From: Algoriphagus sp. AGSA1
Lineage (GTDB): Bacteria > Bacteroidota > Bacteroidia > Cytophagales > Cyclobacteriaceae
Assembly: GCF_021390545.1 (NCBI RefSeq)
Contig: NZ_JAJUWR010000013.1
Span: forward strand, 1-64,000
Direction of reading: 5' to 3'
DNA: 64,000 bases
Shown here piece after piece: positions 46,901-55,352 of the stretch; the stretch's first letter is position 1; every line of letters begins with the position of its first letter. The translations under genes and the position numbers were made by a program. Under the pieces are notes generated by a model. That model was not told where the DNA came from. It saw nothing but the letters and a program-made list of their open reading frames with translations, and searched no databases.

Positions 46901-46999
46901 ACGTGCGATGATTTTATCCTTAAAAATGAAAGGAACAGCAATAGCTGCCGCAAAGAGAAATACAATAATGCCAAGGATGATAAGAAGTGTCTTTTTCAT
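43985..46999 (-). CDS. AsmA-family membrane protein
   Basis: This 1004-residue protein has one N-terminal transmembrane segment (about residues 5-25) and a very long beta-rich periplasmic part, made of repeats in the Vps13/chorein-like AsmA fold, with repeated AsmA-type segments. A C-terminal Lys/Ala-rich region (about 930-1000) ends it. AsmA-like proteins bridge the envelope and are thought to carry phospholipids to the outer membrane. It is transcribed singly against the rightward fork. The upstream gap 47000-47263 shows nothing recognisable. Confidence 0.85.
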   Translation of the reverse strand: MKKTLLIILGIIVFLFAAAIAVPFIFKDKIIARIDREIAETVNAKVIYDIDNISLSLFRRFPNVSARIRDLDIVGNAPFERDTLVSLQELAVDFNLRSVLFDDYPTLTGVHLNGGDLYIKVLEDGTANYDITYPSEEVVQEKTAESSFKIGVDKIEISNLNVVYDDRQLNYFMALGGINAKGTGEFTADVYDLPIEIEALIADVTYENVNYLSNKTFKGNTLLNIDLENMKFTLGDGDFQLNDFIFGLSGYLAIPGEDIEMDVSMDGKDNEFKSILSLVPGIYTESFSSLKTSGSMDFHGKIKGIYNEEKTPTFDISLKIDEGMFQYPDLPRPVQNVNLDLQVLNETDNINNTSVNIPAFNLDFGSNPISGKLYLSDLVSYTMDAALKGKLNLDEITSIFPVEGLELKGNLDVDATAKGRYDSAAGIIPALNAKLLLANGYVKSADYPAPIEKLNVNASVQNPNGSMMDFLVDLSRFGFELEGEAINGNMKIRDFDKLIWEGTVKGGVDLKKILAIFPMEGMEMEGRINADISTKGSYAAVEAKNYNQLETQGELEMKNFRYVADDLPQKVEISTAKASFNPSNIQLSEFDSKLGSSPLQATGSLTNYMEYILGENGILKGQLSLTSNSFNVNEWMSESTSSDTASFELSVIELPKNIDFSMSVAASKVLYDNLDLKEVKGNMSLKEGVLSFSNASMKTMGGTIAMDGSYDPRDITAPLFNFKLNIAELSISEAFKSFNTIKAFAPIAQNLTGKFNSNLNFSGKLGADMMPLLSSLNGEGLLKVAETALKDSKILEGITSLTKLKDANSLQLKNISIPISIDNGVMDVKPFDVKLWDYQAKVQGTAGFDGSINYLVNMQIPAGKFGSQANSLLASITGTAADENTSIPLALNLSGTYNSPKIALAGGNSIESLLTNALKARVSGEAEGLQNKATEQFNAAQDSMKQVLKNKSAMAQDSTKKELEKQADVAKDKAVDEAKKMLKGFFPKSTPTAKPDSTSVKKDQ

Positions 47000-47263
47000 C
47001 TATTTATTATTTTTTTCGTTTAAAGATTGTCAGTTGAAATCTCACAAATTATAATCATTACGGTGTGCGGTTTTTTAGTCATGCCTACCTACCGGAGTCT
47101 GTTCCTGTACATTTCAATCTACACTGTGCCAAGCTAATTCAACGTTCAGATTAAGTAATTAATATACAATCGATGGACTAGGGTAAATACGAGGTTCGAT
47201 CCACAATAGGTTAATTGCCAACAACTTTTACGCCTGTACTTTTCACATTGTGATTGGAATAGC

Positions 47264-48610
47264 TCAGCTTCCAGGAAACGAGATTCCTTTGACTCTTCTG
47301 TAGAGATTTAGCGCATATTTGTCAGTCATACCAGAGATGAAATCCACCAAAGAACGGAGTAATGGATATGGGTTGACTTCTGCCCCCCAACCTTTCAAGG
47401 GAAAATCCTCCGGTAACAGCCTTAGGATGCTTCTATCCTGTCCGGAGAACTTCGAAGGGTCGTAGAACTGATGATACAGGGCTTTAGAAAACACTTCTAA
47501 GAGTCCTTCCAATACCTGAAAACCTGCGGCTTCCTTTTCCAAAACCACTTTGGAACGATAGATTTTTTCTACAGATAGATCCGCAATGGCTTTAAGGGCT
47601 TTTGCTGATGGGATAATATCAGTAAGGGCTTTGTCAAAGTTTCCTTTGCACATGCTTTCCTCGTATTGGGCAAATACCTCAACACATTCCCTGATTAATT
47701 CACCGATAGCCAGAGCTCTGAGGGCACCCAAATTTTGCGCTTCTGTACGAGGTTTTTTCAGCTTTTCCGGGTCAAACTTATCTTTTAGAATAGGTGCCAA
47801 AAGCTTCACTGTTTCCTCAAAACTCACCAGTCCAAGGGTACAACCATCTTCCAGATCTATTATACTGTAGCAAATATCGTCCGCTGCTTCTACCAAAAAT
47901 GCCAAAGGATGTCTATACCAGCATTCTGGACTAGATTTTTCCATGCCCAGTATCGTTCCCATCTGTTCAAAGTCAGCCAGCTGGTTGATAAAAAAGCCGT
48001 ATTTTTTTTGACTTCGGCGTGCGATATCCCGCTGTGCAATCATACTGGGACGTGGGTATTTTGTGAAAGCGGCCAAGGTCGCATAGGTCAATTTTAGGCC
48101 AAATTTTTTAGAAACCAACATCCGGAAACCTTGTGCATTTCCTTCGAAATTGCAAAGATCAGCCAGCTGTTCTGTTCGTACATGAGGTTCCCAGCATTTT
48201 CCCGAAGAATGAAATTTGAAAAAGTCGGAAATCGCCTCCTCTCCCGCATGCCCAAATGGAGGATTACCAATATCATGCGTCAACGAAGCAGCAGCCACGA
48301 TAGCTCCGATCTCAAATGCGGTTATTCCGTTAGTGGTGAGTTGTGGGTATTTTTTCAACAAAAATTCCCCTGCAGACTTGCCTAGGGAGCGACCCACACT
48401 TGATACTTCCAGACTGTGGGTAAGCCGGGTATGGACAAACGCTTGCTCAGGAAGAGGAAAAACCTGGGTTTTATCCTGGAGGTTTCTAAAAGGGGCCGAA
48501 AAAATAATTCTATCATAATCGACCTCAAATTCACTTCTGACCACTTGTGTAGGTATAAATCCGGGTGTGTCTCCAAATCTGCCCCGGGCTAAAAGGTGTT
48601 CCCATTTCAT
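47264..48610 (-). CDS. dgt: Deoxyguanosine triphosphate triphosphohydrolase (dGTPase)
   Basis: The protein has 448 residues from the ATG at 48610 (MKWEHL; an adjacent ATG at 48613 is possible). It has the HD metal ligands in HTRLTHSLEVSSVGR, LTHDIGNPPFGHAGE (His-Asp), and DDICYSIIDLEDG. It belongs to the type 1 dGTPase group, which splits dGTP into deoxyguanosine and triphosphate and can limit dNTP pools and phage. A TATTTTTG box at 48617-48624 on the minus strand lies directly before the start. Confidence 0.92.
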   Translation of the reverse strand: MKWEHLLARGRFGDTPGFIPTQVVRSEFEVDYDRIIFSAPFRNLQDKTQVFPLPEQAFVHTRLTHSLEVSSVGRSLGKSAGEFLLKKYPQLTTNGITAFEIGAIVAAASLTHDIGNPPFGHAGEEAISDFFKFHSSGKCWEPHVRTEQLADLCNFEGNAQGFRMLVSKKFGLKLTYATLAAFTKYPRPSMIAQRDIARRSQKKYGFFINQLADFEQMGTILGMEKSSPECWYRHPLAFLVEAADDICYSIIDLEDGCTLGLVSFEETVKLLAPILKDKFDPEKLKKPRTEAQNLGALRALAIGELIRECVEVFAQYEESMCKGNFDKALTDIIPSAKALKAIADLSVEKIYRSKVVLEKEAAGFQVLEGLLEVFSKALYHQFYDPSKFSGQDRSILRLLPEDFPLKGWGAEVNPYPLLRSLVDFISGMTDKYALNLYRRVKGISFPGS

Positions 48611-48711
48611 CATGCCCAAAAATAAGAAGGATATCCACAAGGAGTGTGTTTTTTAGTGTCAAGTCTTGGCATGGTACTTGGATTTTCTAACCCATAATAA
48701 ATAATTACCCT

Positions 48712-49518
48712 ATGAAAAATTTAATTTCTCATCTCTTAATTTCTCTTTTGGCTATAGCCGGCATATCCTGCACCTCAGATGATGACAATCCGGCTGCCGG
48801 AGCAGCACGAGTGAATTTTTACTTGGTCGATGCACCAGCAAACTTTGATGAAGTCTGGGTGGAAGTATTAGCGGTGAGGATAAAGATGGATGACGATGTA
48901 TCCGATGAGGATGAATCGGGATGGCTGGAAATCAACTATGATAATAGCCAGGCTTTAAACCTACTGGAACTCACCGGAGGTAACAGTGAGTTGCTGGGTA
49001 CAGAAGATTTGCCTGCAGGCGAAATAGATCAACTGCGATTGATTCTCGGAGAGGACAATTACGTTATCCAAAACGGTGAGCGGTTTGAGCTAAAAACCCC
49101 AAGTGCTCAGCAGAGCGGATTGAAAATAAAAATCAACGAATACATTGAAGGAGGTATGTCCTATGATCTGGTGATTGATTTTGATGTAGCCAGATCTATT
49201 GTAACTGCGGGCAACTCTGGAAATATTATCTTAAAGCCTGTACTTAGAGCCTATATGGAAAAAGCGGCGGCTGGAATTAGCGGCCAAGTACTTCCTTTGG
49301 ATGCACAACCTGTACAGGTAACGATTAGCAATGGGGAAAATCAATATAATACCTATGTAGATGAAAACGGCAATTATGTAATCAATGGAATGGATGATGG
49401 TACTTATTCAGTTACCTTTTCTCCAAATGATCAATATTTGCCCACTGTCATAGAAGGAGTTCAAGTAACGAACGGGGAAATTGTCACTTTAGATCCTGTG
49501 ACACTTTCCAGTAAATAG
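48712..49518 (+). CDS. DUF4382 lipoprotein
   Basis: This 268-residue lipoprotein (signal ending GISC, Cys near 20) has a DUF4382 domain (residues about 35-180, RVNFYLVDAPANFDEVWVEV) and a carboxypeptidase-regulatory-like beta sandwich at the C-terminus (ISGQVLPLDA). It is probably held on the outer membrane. The next gene encodes a similar protein, so the two likely arose by duplication. No enzymatic motif is visible. Confidence 0.85.
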   Translation: MKNLISHLLISLLAIAGISCTSDDDNPAAGAARVNFYLVDAPANFDEVWVEVLAVRIKMDDDVSDEDESGWLEINYDNSQALNLLELTGGNSELLGTEDLPAGEIDQLRLILGEDNYVIQNGERFELKTPSAQQSGLKIKINEYIEGGMSYDLVIDFDVARSIVTAGNSGNIILKPVLRAYMEKAAAGISGQVLPLDAQPVQVTISNGENQYNTYVDENGNYVINGMDDGTYSVTFSPNDQYLPTVIEGVQVTNGEIVTLDPVTLSSK

Positions 49519-49526
49519 AAAAAACC

Positions 49527-49549
49527 AACCGGCTTAGGCCGGTTTTTTT
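49527..49549 (+). terminator. Rho-independent terminator
   Basis: AACCGGC (49527-49533), loop TTAG, GCCGGTT (49538-49544) and seven T (49543-49549). It ends the first DUF4382 transcript before the second gene. Confidence 0.93.
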
Positions 49550-49603
49550 ATGTCCTTTTGTCGGCGATTCAGTTTTTGCGAACTTTTGGACTAAATTTAC
49601 CAT

Positions 49604-50401
49604 GTGAAAAAACTGAGCTTTTATCCCCTTATTTGTTTATTTATAGTCCTATTTTCAGCTTGTGAGGATCCGGATTCCAACCCGAAGGCACTTTTAAACG
49701 TCCTTTTGGTAGATAGTCCTGCGCAATGGGATTCTGTTTTTGTAGAAATAGAGGGAGTGGACATTGATGTTCTGGTACAAGGAAGAGAGACCCAGGCACA
49801 GACATTCTATCTGGAATATAAATCCGGAAATAAAAGGATAAAAGTAAGTGAACTCGTCGGCGGAACTCAGCTGCTTTTAGGTAGAAATGAGCTTCCCATA
49901 GGTCAAATAACCAACGCAACGATAATACTAGGAGACAATCATTCCATGTTTATTGGTGAGAATAGGTATGACTTGGAGCTTTCGGGCTCAGATGATAACC
50001 GGGTTAGCCTGTCCACATCCATAACTTTGGAACAGGGTATATCCTATGATATTATATTGGACATAGATCTGGAGAGATCCATTGTACAAACATCCGAGTC
50101 TCCGCTGACTTATGGCTTTGATCCTAGCTTTAAGCTGGTAAAAGGGACAGGTTTGGTTGAATTAAATGGAAATCTGAAACCTACTTCTTTATATCCCGCT
50201 ATTTATATGAGGAGTGAAAAAGATACTTTTTCTACCCATATTAATTCTACAGGCGAATATTCATTTAGGGTACCAAAGGACAACTATGTATTGTATTACA
50301 ATCCTAAAAATGAGCGATATCAAGACACTACTTTTAGCTTGGATCTTACAGCAGTCCGTGATAGTAGCTTAAGGGATATTACTTTTAAAGTGAAACCTTG
50401 A
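49604..50401 (+). CDS. DUF4382 lipoprotein, paralogue of the preceding gene
   Basis: This 265-residue lipoprotein starts with GTG at 49604 (the ATG at 49602 is out of frame) and has a lipobox ending FSAC. The DUF4382 region LNVLLVDSPAQWDSVFVEI resembles the upstream paralogue, but overall identity looks low. The C-terminus is again beta-rich. Its TGA shares one base with the ATG of ribD, so they are translated together although functionally unrelated. A terminator separates it from its paralogue. Confidence 0.83.
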   Translation: MKKLSFYPLICLFIVLFSACEDPDSNPKALLNVLLVDSPAQWDSVFVEIEGVDIDVLVQGRETQAQTFYLEYKSGNKRIKVSELVGGTQLLLGRNELPIGQITNATIILGDNHSMFIGENRYDLELSGSDDNRVSLSTSITLEQGISYDIILDIDLERSIVQTSESPLTYGFDPSFKLVKGTGLVELNGNLKPTSLYPAIYMRSEKDTFSTHINSTGEYSFRVPKDNYVLYYNPKNERYQDTTFSLDLTAVRDSSLRDITFKVKP

Positions 50402-51426
50402 TGGCAAGCGATTCACTTTATATGCGGAGAGCACTAGAACTGGCGGAGCTTGGGCGGGGAAAGGTAAGCCCAAATCCCATGGTAGGTTGCGTGATTGTGC
50501 ATCAGGATAAAATAATCGGTGAAGGATATCATCAGGAATATGGCAAAGCCCATGCTGAGGTAAATGCGGTTAATGCTGTGAAGGATCAAGAGCTACTTAC
50601 CGAGGCTACGGTCTATGTGACACTCGAACCCTGTGCCCATTTTGGTAAAACCCCTCCCTGTGCCCATTTGCTGGTGGAGAAGAAAGTGAAAAAAGTTATA
50701 ATCGCGGCTTTTGATACTAATCCCTTGGTAGGTGGAAAAGGGATCCAAATTCTAAAAGATGCTGGGGTAGAAGTCGAAATTGGCCTTCTGGAAGCGGAAG
50801 CTAAGATTCAGAACAAGCGGTTTTTTACACAAATAGAAAAAAAACGGCCTTACGTAATTCTGAAATGGGCTCAGACACTTGATGGATTTGTATCTAGAGA
50901 GGATTATTCTTCTAAGTGGATTACCAATGCATCGAGCAGGCAGCTAGTGCATAAGTGGCGGGCAGAAGAAGATGCGATTATGGTGGGTAAAAACACCGCC
51001 AAATATGATGATCCGGCACTGAATGTGAGGGATTGGGTAGGAAAAAACCCCCTTAGAATAGTCATAGACAGTAATCTGGAGTTGCCTAATTCATTAAAAT
51101 TATTTGATGAGGCTGTTCCCACGCTCTGTTTTAATTCGCAGAAATCAGAAGTAAATGGTACACTGGAATATATAAAATTGAAGTCTGATTTTCAGGTTTC
51201 TGATATTTTAAAGGAACTGCAGCAGAGGAATATCCAAAGTGTGATTGTAGAAGGGGGAAGTTTTTTATTGAATAGGTTTTTGAAATCCGAACTTTGGGAC
51301 GAGGCCCGGGTGTTCACGAGTAGAACCAAATTCGTCCATGGGATACCAGCACCTGTTGTACCTGTTCCAGTCTCTGAGACTATCGAGATCTTGGATGACA
51401 CCTTAAGAATATATCATCATGTCTGA
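50401..51426 (+). CDS. ribD: Bifunctional riboflavin biosynthesis deaminase/reductase RibD
   Basis: This 341-residue enzyme deaminates and reduces the pyrimidine intermediate of riboflavin synthesis. The zinc deaminase motif is HAEVNAV then TLEPCAHFGKTPPCAHLL (about residues 48-88); the reductase domain (about 145-340) has the NADPH segments IVEGGSFLLNRF. No FMN riboswitch is seen. The start at 50401 overlaps the preceding stop by one base. It overlaps the GAF gene downstream by 8 bases. Confidence 0.95.
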   Translation: MASDSLYMRRALELAELGRGKVSPNPMVGCVIVHQDKIIGEGYHQEYGKAHAEVNAVNAVKDQELLTEATVYVTLEPCAHFGKTPPCAHLLVEKKVKKVIIAAFDTNPLVGGKGIQILKDAGVEVEIGLLEAEAKIQNKRFFTQIEKKRPYVILKWAQTLDGFVSREDYSSKWITNASSRQLVHKWRAEEDAIMVGKNTAKYDDPALNVRDWVGKNPLRIVIDSNLELPNSLKLFDEAVPTLCFNSQKSEVNGTLEYIKLKSDFQVSDILKELQQRNIQSVIVEGGSFLLNRFLKSELWDEARVFTSRTKFVHGIPAPVVPVPVSETIEILDDTLRIYHHV

Positions 51427-51901
51427 AACATTATATATACCTGGTTCAGGTACAAAAGCCGAAAAATACGAAGCTATACTACCTCAGATTGAGGCATTGA
51501 TCACCGGAGAGCCTGACCTCTATGCAAATCTGGCGAATATATCCGCAGCATTGAAAGAGGCATTTGACTTCTTTTGGGTCGGGTTTTACCTGGTTAAAGA
51601 GAATCAGTTGGTGCTAGGGCCATTCCAAGGTCCGATTGCCTGCACTAGGATTTCCATGGGAAAGGGAGTCTGCGGTAAGGCGTGGCAGGACGGAAAAACG
51701 GTTCTGGTACCGGATGTTGATGCTTTTCCTGGTCATATTGCCTGTAGTTCGGCTTCTAAGTCAGAGATAGTAGTCCCAGTATTCAAAGGAGGGCTGGTAG
51801 CTATGGTGCTGGACGTGGATTCCGACCAGTTAGATGATTTCGATTCTGTGGACCAGGAATATTTGGAAAAGCTGATGGGTGTACTGGGTAAGCGGTTATA
51901 G
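51419..51901 (+). CDS. msrC: Free methionine-R-sulfoxide reductase (GAF domain)
   Basis: This 160-residue single GAF domain has the fRMsr cysteines: CTRISMGKGVCGKAW and HIACSSASKSEIVVPV. Three Cys spaced this way do the redox catalysis on free Met-R-sulfoxide. It overlaps ribD by 8 bases, so ribD and msrC form a pair. It acts in oxidative-stress repair in the cytoplasm. Confidence 0.9.
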   Translation: MSETLYIPGSGTKAEKYEAILPQIEALITGEPDLYANLANISAALKEAFDFFWVGFYLVKENQLVLGPFQGPIACTRISMGKGVCGKAWQDGKTVLVPDVDAFPGHIACSSASKSEIVVPVFKGGLVAMVLDVDSDQLDDFDSVDQEYLEKLMGVLGKRL

Positions 51902-51947
51902 TTTTATAAACTAAATTAGTTGGTGTGATTTAAATTGTAATTTTTCC

Positions 51948-52250
51948 ATGAAAGCGTATATGTGCATATTGATTTGTGGTAATGGATCTTATTATACAGG
52001 CAACGCCAAAAATCCAGAATTAAGATTGCAAGAACACCAACCCCGCAAGGAATCTAATTTTACACGAAAGCATCTTCCTGTGAAGCAGGCATACTTTGAA
52101 GAGTTCGAGAGAATTGATGAAGCATTTGAAAGGGAAAAGCAGATTCAAAAATGGTCTCATGCAAAAAAAGAAGCGCTGATAAATAGAGACTTCCAAAAAC
52201 TGAAGCAGCTTAACAAAGATGGTTCGACAAGCTCACCAATCGAGAGATGA
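51948..52250 (+). CDS. GIY-YIG nuclease-like protein (URI type)
   Basis: This 100-residue protein matches the short UvrC-Intron type GIY-YIG family: YMCILICGNGSYYTG (the GIY-YIG strands are degenerate here, with ICG in place of the usual sequence), then RLQEHQ, and the C-terminal EKQIQKWSHAKKEALI. The last ten codons (GSTSSPIER) lie in a repeat. Members are common in Bacteroidota, often as many copies, with unknown role. Catalytic competence is uncertain because of the altered first motif. Confidence 0.85.
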   Translation: MKAYMCILICGNGSYYTGNAKNPELRLQEHQPRKESNFTRKHLPVKQAYFEEFERIDEAFEREKQIQKWSHAKKEALINRDFQKLKQLNKDGSTSSPIER

Positions 52251-52296
52251 CGCCCCATTCCCAATGATTAATTCCCGGTGACCGAGCGAAGTCGAG
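52221..52296. repeat. Interspersed-repeat-like inverted repeat after the GIY-YIG gene
   Basis: GGTTCGACAAGCTCACC (52221-52237) lies inside the 3' end of the GIY-YIG gene. GGTGACCGAGCGAAGTCGAG (52277-52296) reads as the imperfect opposite arm (TCGAC ... GCTC ... CACC). Such units occur many times in Bacteroidota genomes next to short GIY-YIG genes. Copy number here needs a genome-wide count. The rest of 52297-52476 shows nothing recognisable. Confidence 0.55.
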
Positions 52297-52476
52297 GCTC
52301 CTAGTGCCTTGGGAAGATTGTTTTGTGAATCGTAGATCAAGGGAGTTCAAAAAAAATCAAATGAAGGGTAATTTGTAATTGATTTTTTACCTTTTCAACA
52401 GAATTCTTTCCAATATAAAATCACAGAATAGCTGGATTTATCTTTACAATGTTTCAAGCTCACATTCAGGTAAGCT

Positions 52477-53250
52477 TTAAGAATCAGTGATCTTCCCGCA
52501 AAACTCCCGCAATAGCTCAATGCACTTATTTTTTTGCTCGATCATTCCCAGATGTCCTACACCATTTAATTCGTGGTAGTGGGTAATTGCAGGTTTATGG
52601 GCTCGGCTTGCATCGATTTTTACCGCTCCATCCTCAGTGCCCGCTATCATTAGTTTGGGGCCGGTATAATCCCTAAGTACCTCAAAACGGTCTATGCGAT
52701 CTCTCATGGCTTTGGTGTACGCCAGTAAGCCTTCCAGCGTGGATTGCTTAGCCTGTTCTATTGCCCGTGTGATTTCCTCCTGAAGTTCCTCCTGCTTTTG
52801 CTCAGGAATAAGTGGAGGCACGAAAGAAGTCACAAAAGTATCCACGCCATGTTTTTTCAAAAAAATCAGTGTGCGGTCTCTCATGCCCTTCTTTTCTTCA
52901 TCATCCGCAAAAGCTGTGGAGTGGAAAAGCCCAACTCCTTTTAACTTCGCTCCCATCAATTCCAGTAAAGCCAAGGTCACATACCCTCCTAAAGAATGCC
53001 CGATGACAATGGGGTTTTGGATGTTTTGCTCTTCCATCCATTCTTTCAGTTGAACTGCAACGTCTTCTAGGCGATCGTTGGGAATTGATAGAGGAGACTG
53101 GCCACAGCCAGGAAGGTCTGGACAGAACACCGTAAATTCATCTGAGAGAGATACTGAAATATCCGACCACATTTCGCCGATCTCACAGAATCCGTGAATA
53201 AGAACCACAGGCTGACCAGTTCCTTTAGAAAAAAAATGGACGGAGGACAT
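52477..53250 (-). CDS. Alpha/beta-hydrolase
   Basis: This 257-residue hydrolase has the nucleophile elbow GHSLGGYV (Ser), the acid in AGTEDGAVK, and the His in GVGHLGMIEQ. The oxyanion region HGFCEIGEMW is near residue 19. The family covers esterases and other ester-, amide- or carbon-cleaving enzymes, and the substrate is unknown. It starts 3 bases after the dxs stop and so is likely cotranscribed with dxs. Confidence 0.88.
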   Translation of the reverse strand: MSSVHFFSKGTGQPVVLIHGFCEIGEMWSDISVSLSDEFTVFCPDLPGCGQSPLSIPNDRLEDVAVQLKEWMEEQNIQNPIVIGHSLGGYVTLALLELMGAKLKGVGLFHSTAFADDEEKKGMRDRTLIFLKKHGVDTFVTSFVPPLIPEQKQEELQEEITRAIEQAKQSTLEGLLAYTKAMRDRIDRFEVLRDYTGPKLMIAGTEDGAVKIDASRAHKPAITHYHELNGVGHLGMIEQKNKCIELLREFCGKITDS

Positions 53251-53253
53251 AAT

Positions 53254-55170
53254 CTAAGTTGTTTTGATGACAGCGGCCATGCTCCTAACCGTGGAAGCTA
53301 TCCCTTCTGGGTCAAAACCACAGTCTCTGTGAAGCTCGATCTGCTCCCCATGTTCTACTACTTCATCAGGGATGCCGAGACGCTTTACTTGGGCTTGATA
53401 TCCATGGTCCATCATCCACTCGATCACTGCCGAGCCGAATCCGCCCATCAGGCAGCCGTCTTCAACTGTGACTACCTTCTTGAATTTGCCAAAAATCTCA
53501 TGGAGCAGTTCCCCATCCAGAGGTTTCACAAAACGCATATCGTAATGTGCAGGATTGATGCCTTCTTTAGTAAGTTTCCCACAGGCTTCTACAGCGTAGT
53601 TACCGATGTGTCCAATAGATAGTATGGCAATTTCTTCTCCTTCTTTTACGATACGTCCTTGACCTAGGGGAATTTCTTCAAATGGGGTTTTCCATTCCGG
53701 CATCACGCCTTTTCCTCTTGGATATCTGATGGAATAAGGGCCGTTATGGATTGATGCTGAATACATCATATTCCTTAGCTCTTCTTCATTCATAGGTGCC
53801 GATACGACCAGATTGGGAATACACCTGAAGAATGCGATATCGTATGCGCCATGGTGCGTAGGTCCATCCGCACCCGCAAATCCAGCTCTATCCAGACAAA
53901 ATACCACCGGCAGGTTCTGCAAGCATACGTCGTGCAATACCTGATCATATGCCCGCTGCATGAATGTGGAATAGATATTACAGAAAGGGACTAATCCTTG
54001 GGTAGCCAGGCCTGCTGAAAAAGTAACCGCATGTTGCTCAGCGATTCCTACATCAAAAGCCCTATCTGGCATGGCTTTCATCATGATATTCATGGACGAT
54101 CCAGAAGGCATGGCAGGAGTCACCCCCATAATTCTATCATCAAGTTCTGCCAGTTCCACTAAGGTATGTCCAAAAACATCCTGATACTTAGGTGCCTGAG
54201 GTGTACTGGGAGTCGTCTTATAAATTTCGCCGGTTACCTTGTCAAATGTCCCGGGGGCGTGCCAGGTAGTTTGGTTCCCTTTTTCTGCGGGAGCGTAGCC
54301 TTTGCCCTTCATGGTCACACAATGCAGGATTTTAGGGCCGGGTATATCTTTAAGATCCTTGAGTATTTCAGCCAAGTGATTGACATCATGCCCATCCACC
54401 GGGCCGAAATAGCGGAGGTTTAGTGATTCAAATAGATTACTTTGATTGAGGAGAGCTGATTTAATACCACCTTCTACCTTGGATATGACATCTTGGGCGC
54501 TAGTTCCGAATTTGCTCAGCTTTCCCAGTATTTTCCAAATCTCATCCTTGGCCTTATTATAGGTCTTGGAAGTAGTGATATCTGTAAGATAATCTTTGAG
54601 TGCACCGACGTTAGGATCGATGGCCATGCAGTTGTCATTCAGAATGATCAGCAAATTGGTATCGCTTACTCCTGCATGGTTCATGGCTTCGAATGCCATA
54701 CCCCCGGTCATGGATCCATCACCTATGACAGCGACATGCTGCTTGGCTGAGAGGCCTTTGTATTGGGAAGCCACCGCCATGCCCAAGGCAGCCGATATAG
54801 AGGTGCTGGAGTGTCCCACGCCAAATGTATCGTATATGCTTTCTTTTCTTTTTGGGAAACCTGAAAGCCCTCCATAGAGGCGGTTCGTGTGGAAGCGCTC
54901 TCTTCTTCCGGTGAGTATTTTATGGCCATAAGCCTGATGGCCTACATCCCAAACCAGTTGATCTTCGGGAGTGTTAAGTACATAGTGAAGTGCGACTGTA
55001 AGCTCTACTACACCCAGGCTGGCACTGAAGTGACCTCCATATACGGAGACATTATCGATGATAAACTGCCTTAGTTCATCACAGATCTGAACCAGTCTAT
55101 CCTTAGGAAACTTCTTCAGATCTGCTGGACTATTTATTTGGGCTAATAATTCTCCTGGTTGAATGAGCAT
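53254..55170 (-). CDS. dxs: 1-deoxy-D-xylulose-5-phosphate synthase
   Basis: This 638-residue thiamine-diphosphate enzyme condenses pyruvate and glyceraldehyde-3-phosphate in the first step of the MEP isoprenoid pathway. The TPP motif GDGSMTGGMAFEAMNHAG ends with NDN; the N-terminal HVLNTPEDQLVWDVGHQAYG and the transketolase half DRAGFAGADGPTHHG are typical. It is transcribed with the alpha/beta-hydrolase gene and is divergent from scpA across 182 bases. Confidence 0.97.
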   Translation of the reverse strand: MLIQPGELLAQINSPADLKKFPKDRLVQICDELRQFIIDNVSVYGGHFSASLGVVELTVALHYVLNTPEDQLVWDVGHQAYGHKILTGRRERFHTNRLYGGLSGFPKRKESIYDTFGVGHSSTSISAALGMAVASQYKGLSAKQHVAVIGDGSMTGGMAFEAMNHAGVSDTNLLIILNDNCMAIDPNVGALKDYLTDITTSKTYNKAKDEIWKILGKLSKFGTSAQDVISKVEGGIKSALLNQSNLFESLNLRYFGPVDGHDVNHLAEILKDLKDIPGPKILHCVTMKGKGYAPAEKGNQTTWHAPGTFDKVTGEIYKTTPSTPQAPKYQDVFGHTLVELAELDDRIMGVTPAMPSGSSMNIMMKAMPDRAFDVGIAEQHAVTFSAGLATQGLVPFCNIYSTFMQRAYDQVLHDVCLQNLPVVFCLDRAGFAGADGPTHHGAYDIAFFRCIPNLVVSAPMNEEELRNMMYSASIHNGPYSIRYPRGKGVMPEWKTPFEEIPLGQGRIVKEGEEIAILSIGHIGNYAVEACGKLTKEGINPAHYDMRFVKPLDGELLHEIFGKFKKVVTVEDGCLMGGFGSAVIEWMMDHGYQAQVKRLGIPDEVVEHGEQIELHRDCGFDPEGIASTVRSMAAVIKTT

Positions 55171-55301
55171 TTTAGAGCGATGATGTGTGCAAAGAGGTAT
55201 AACAACAACTATGCTTCTTTGTTTCTATAAATCTTACATTTTCTGAGCAAGAGCATATTGCTCTTTCTCCTGCCAGTTCCAATTAATTTAGCGTAATTGA
55301 A

Positions 55302-55309
55302 TATCTTTG
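55302..55309 (+). promoter_or_regulatory. Promoter -7 box of scpA
   Basis: TATCTTTG matches TAnnTTTG exactly and lies 43 bases before the TTG start. A -33 TTG is not clear. Confidence 0.4.
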
Positions 55310-55352
55310 GCTACTACTAAGTTGCAAAATTAACCAATAATTTAAATATCCT

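Noticed and set aside
50300..50401. FMN riboswitch before ribD
   Set aside because: The upstream sequence is coding for the DUF4382 protein, and no RFN-type conserved segments are seen.
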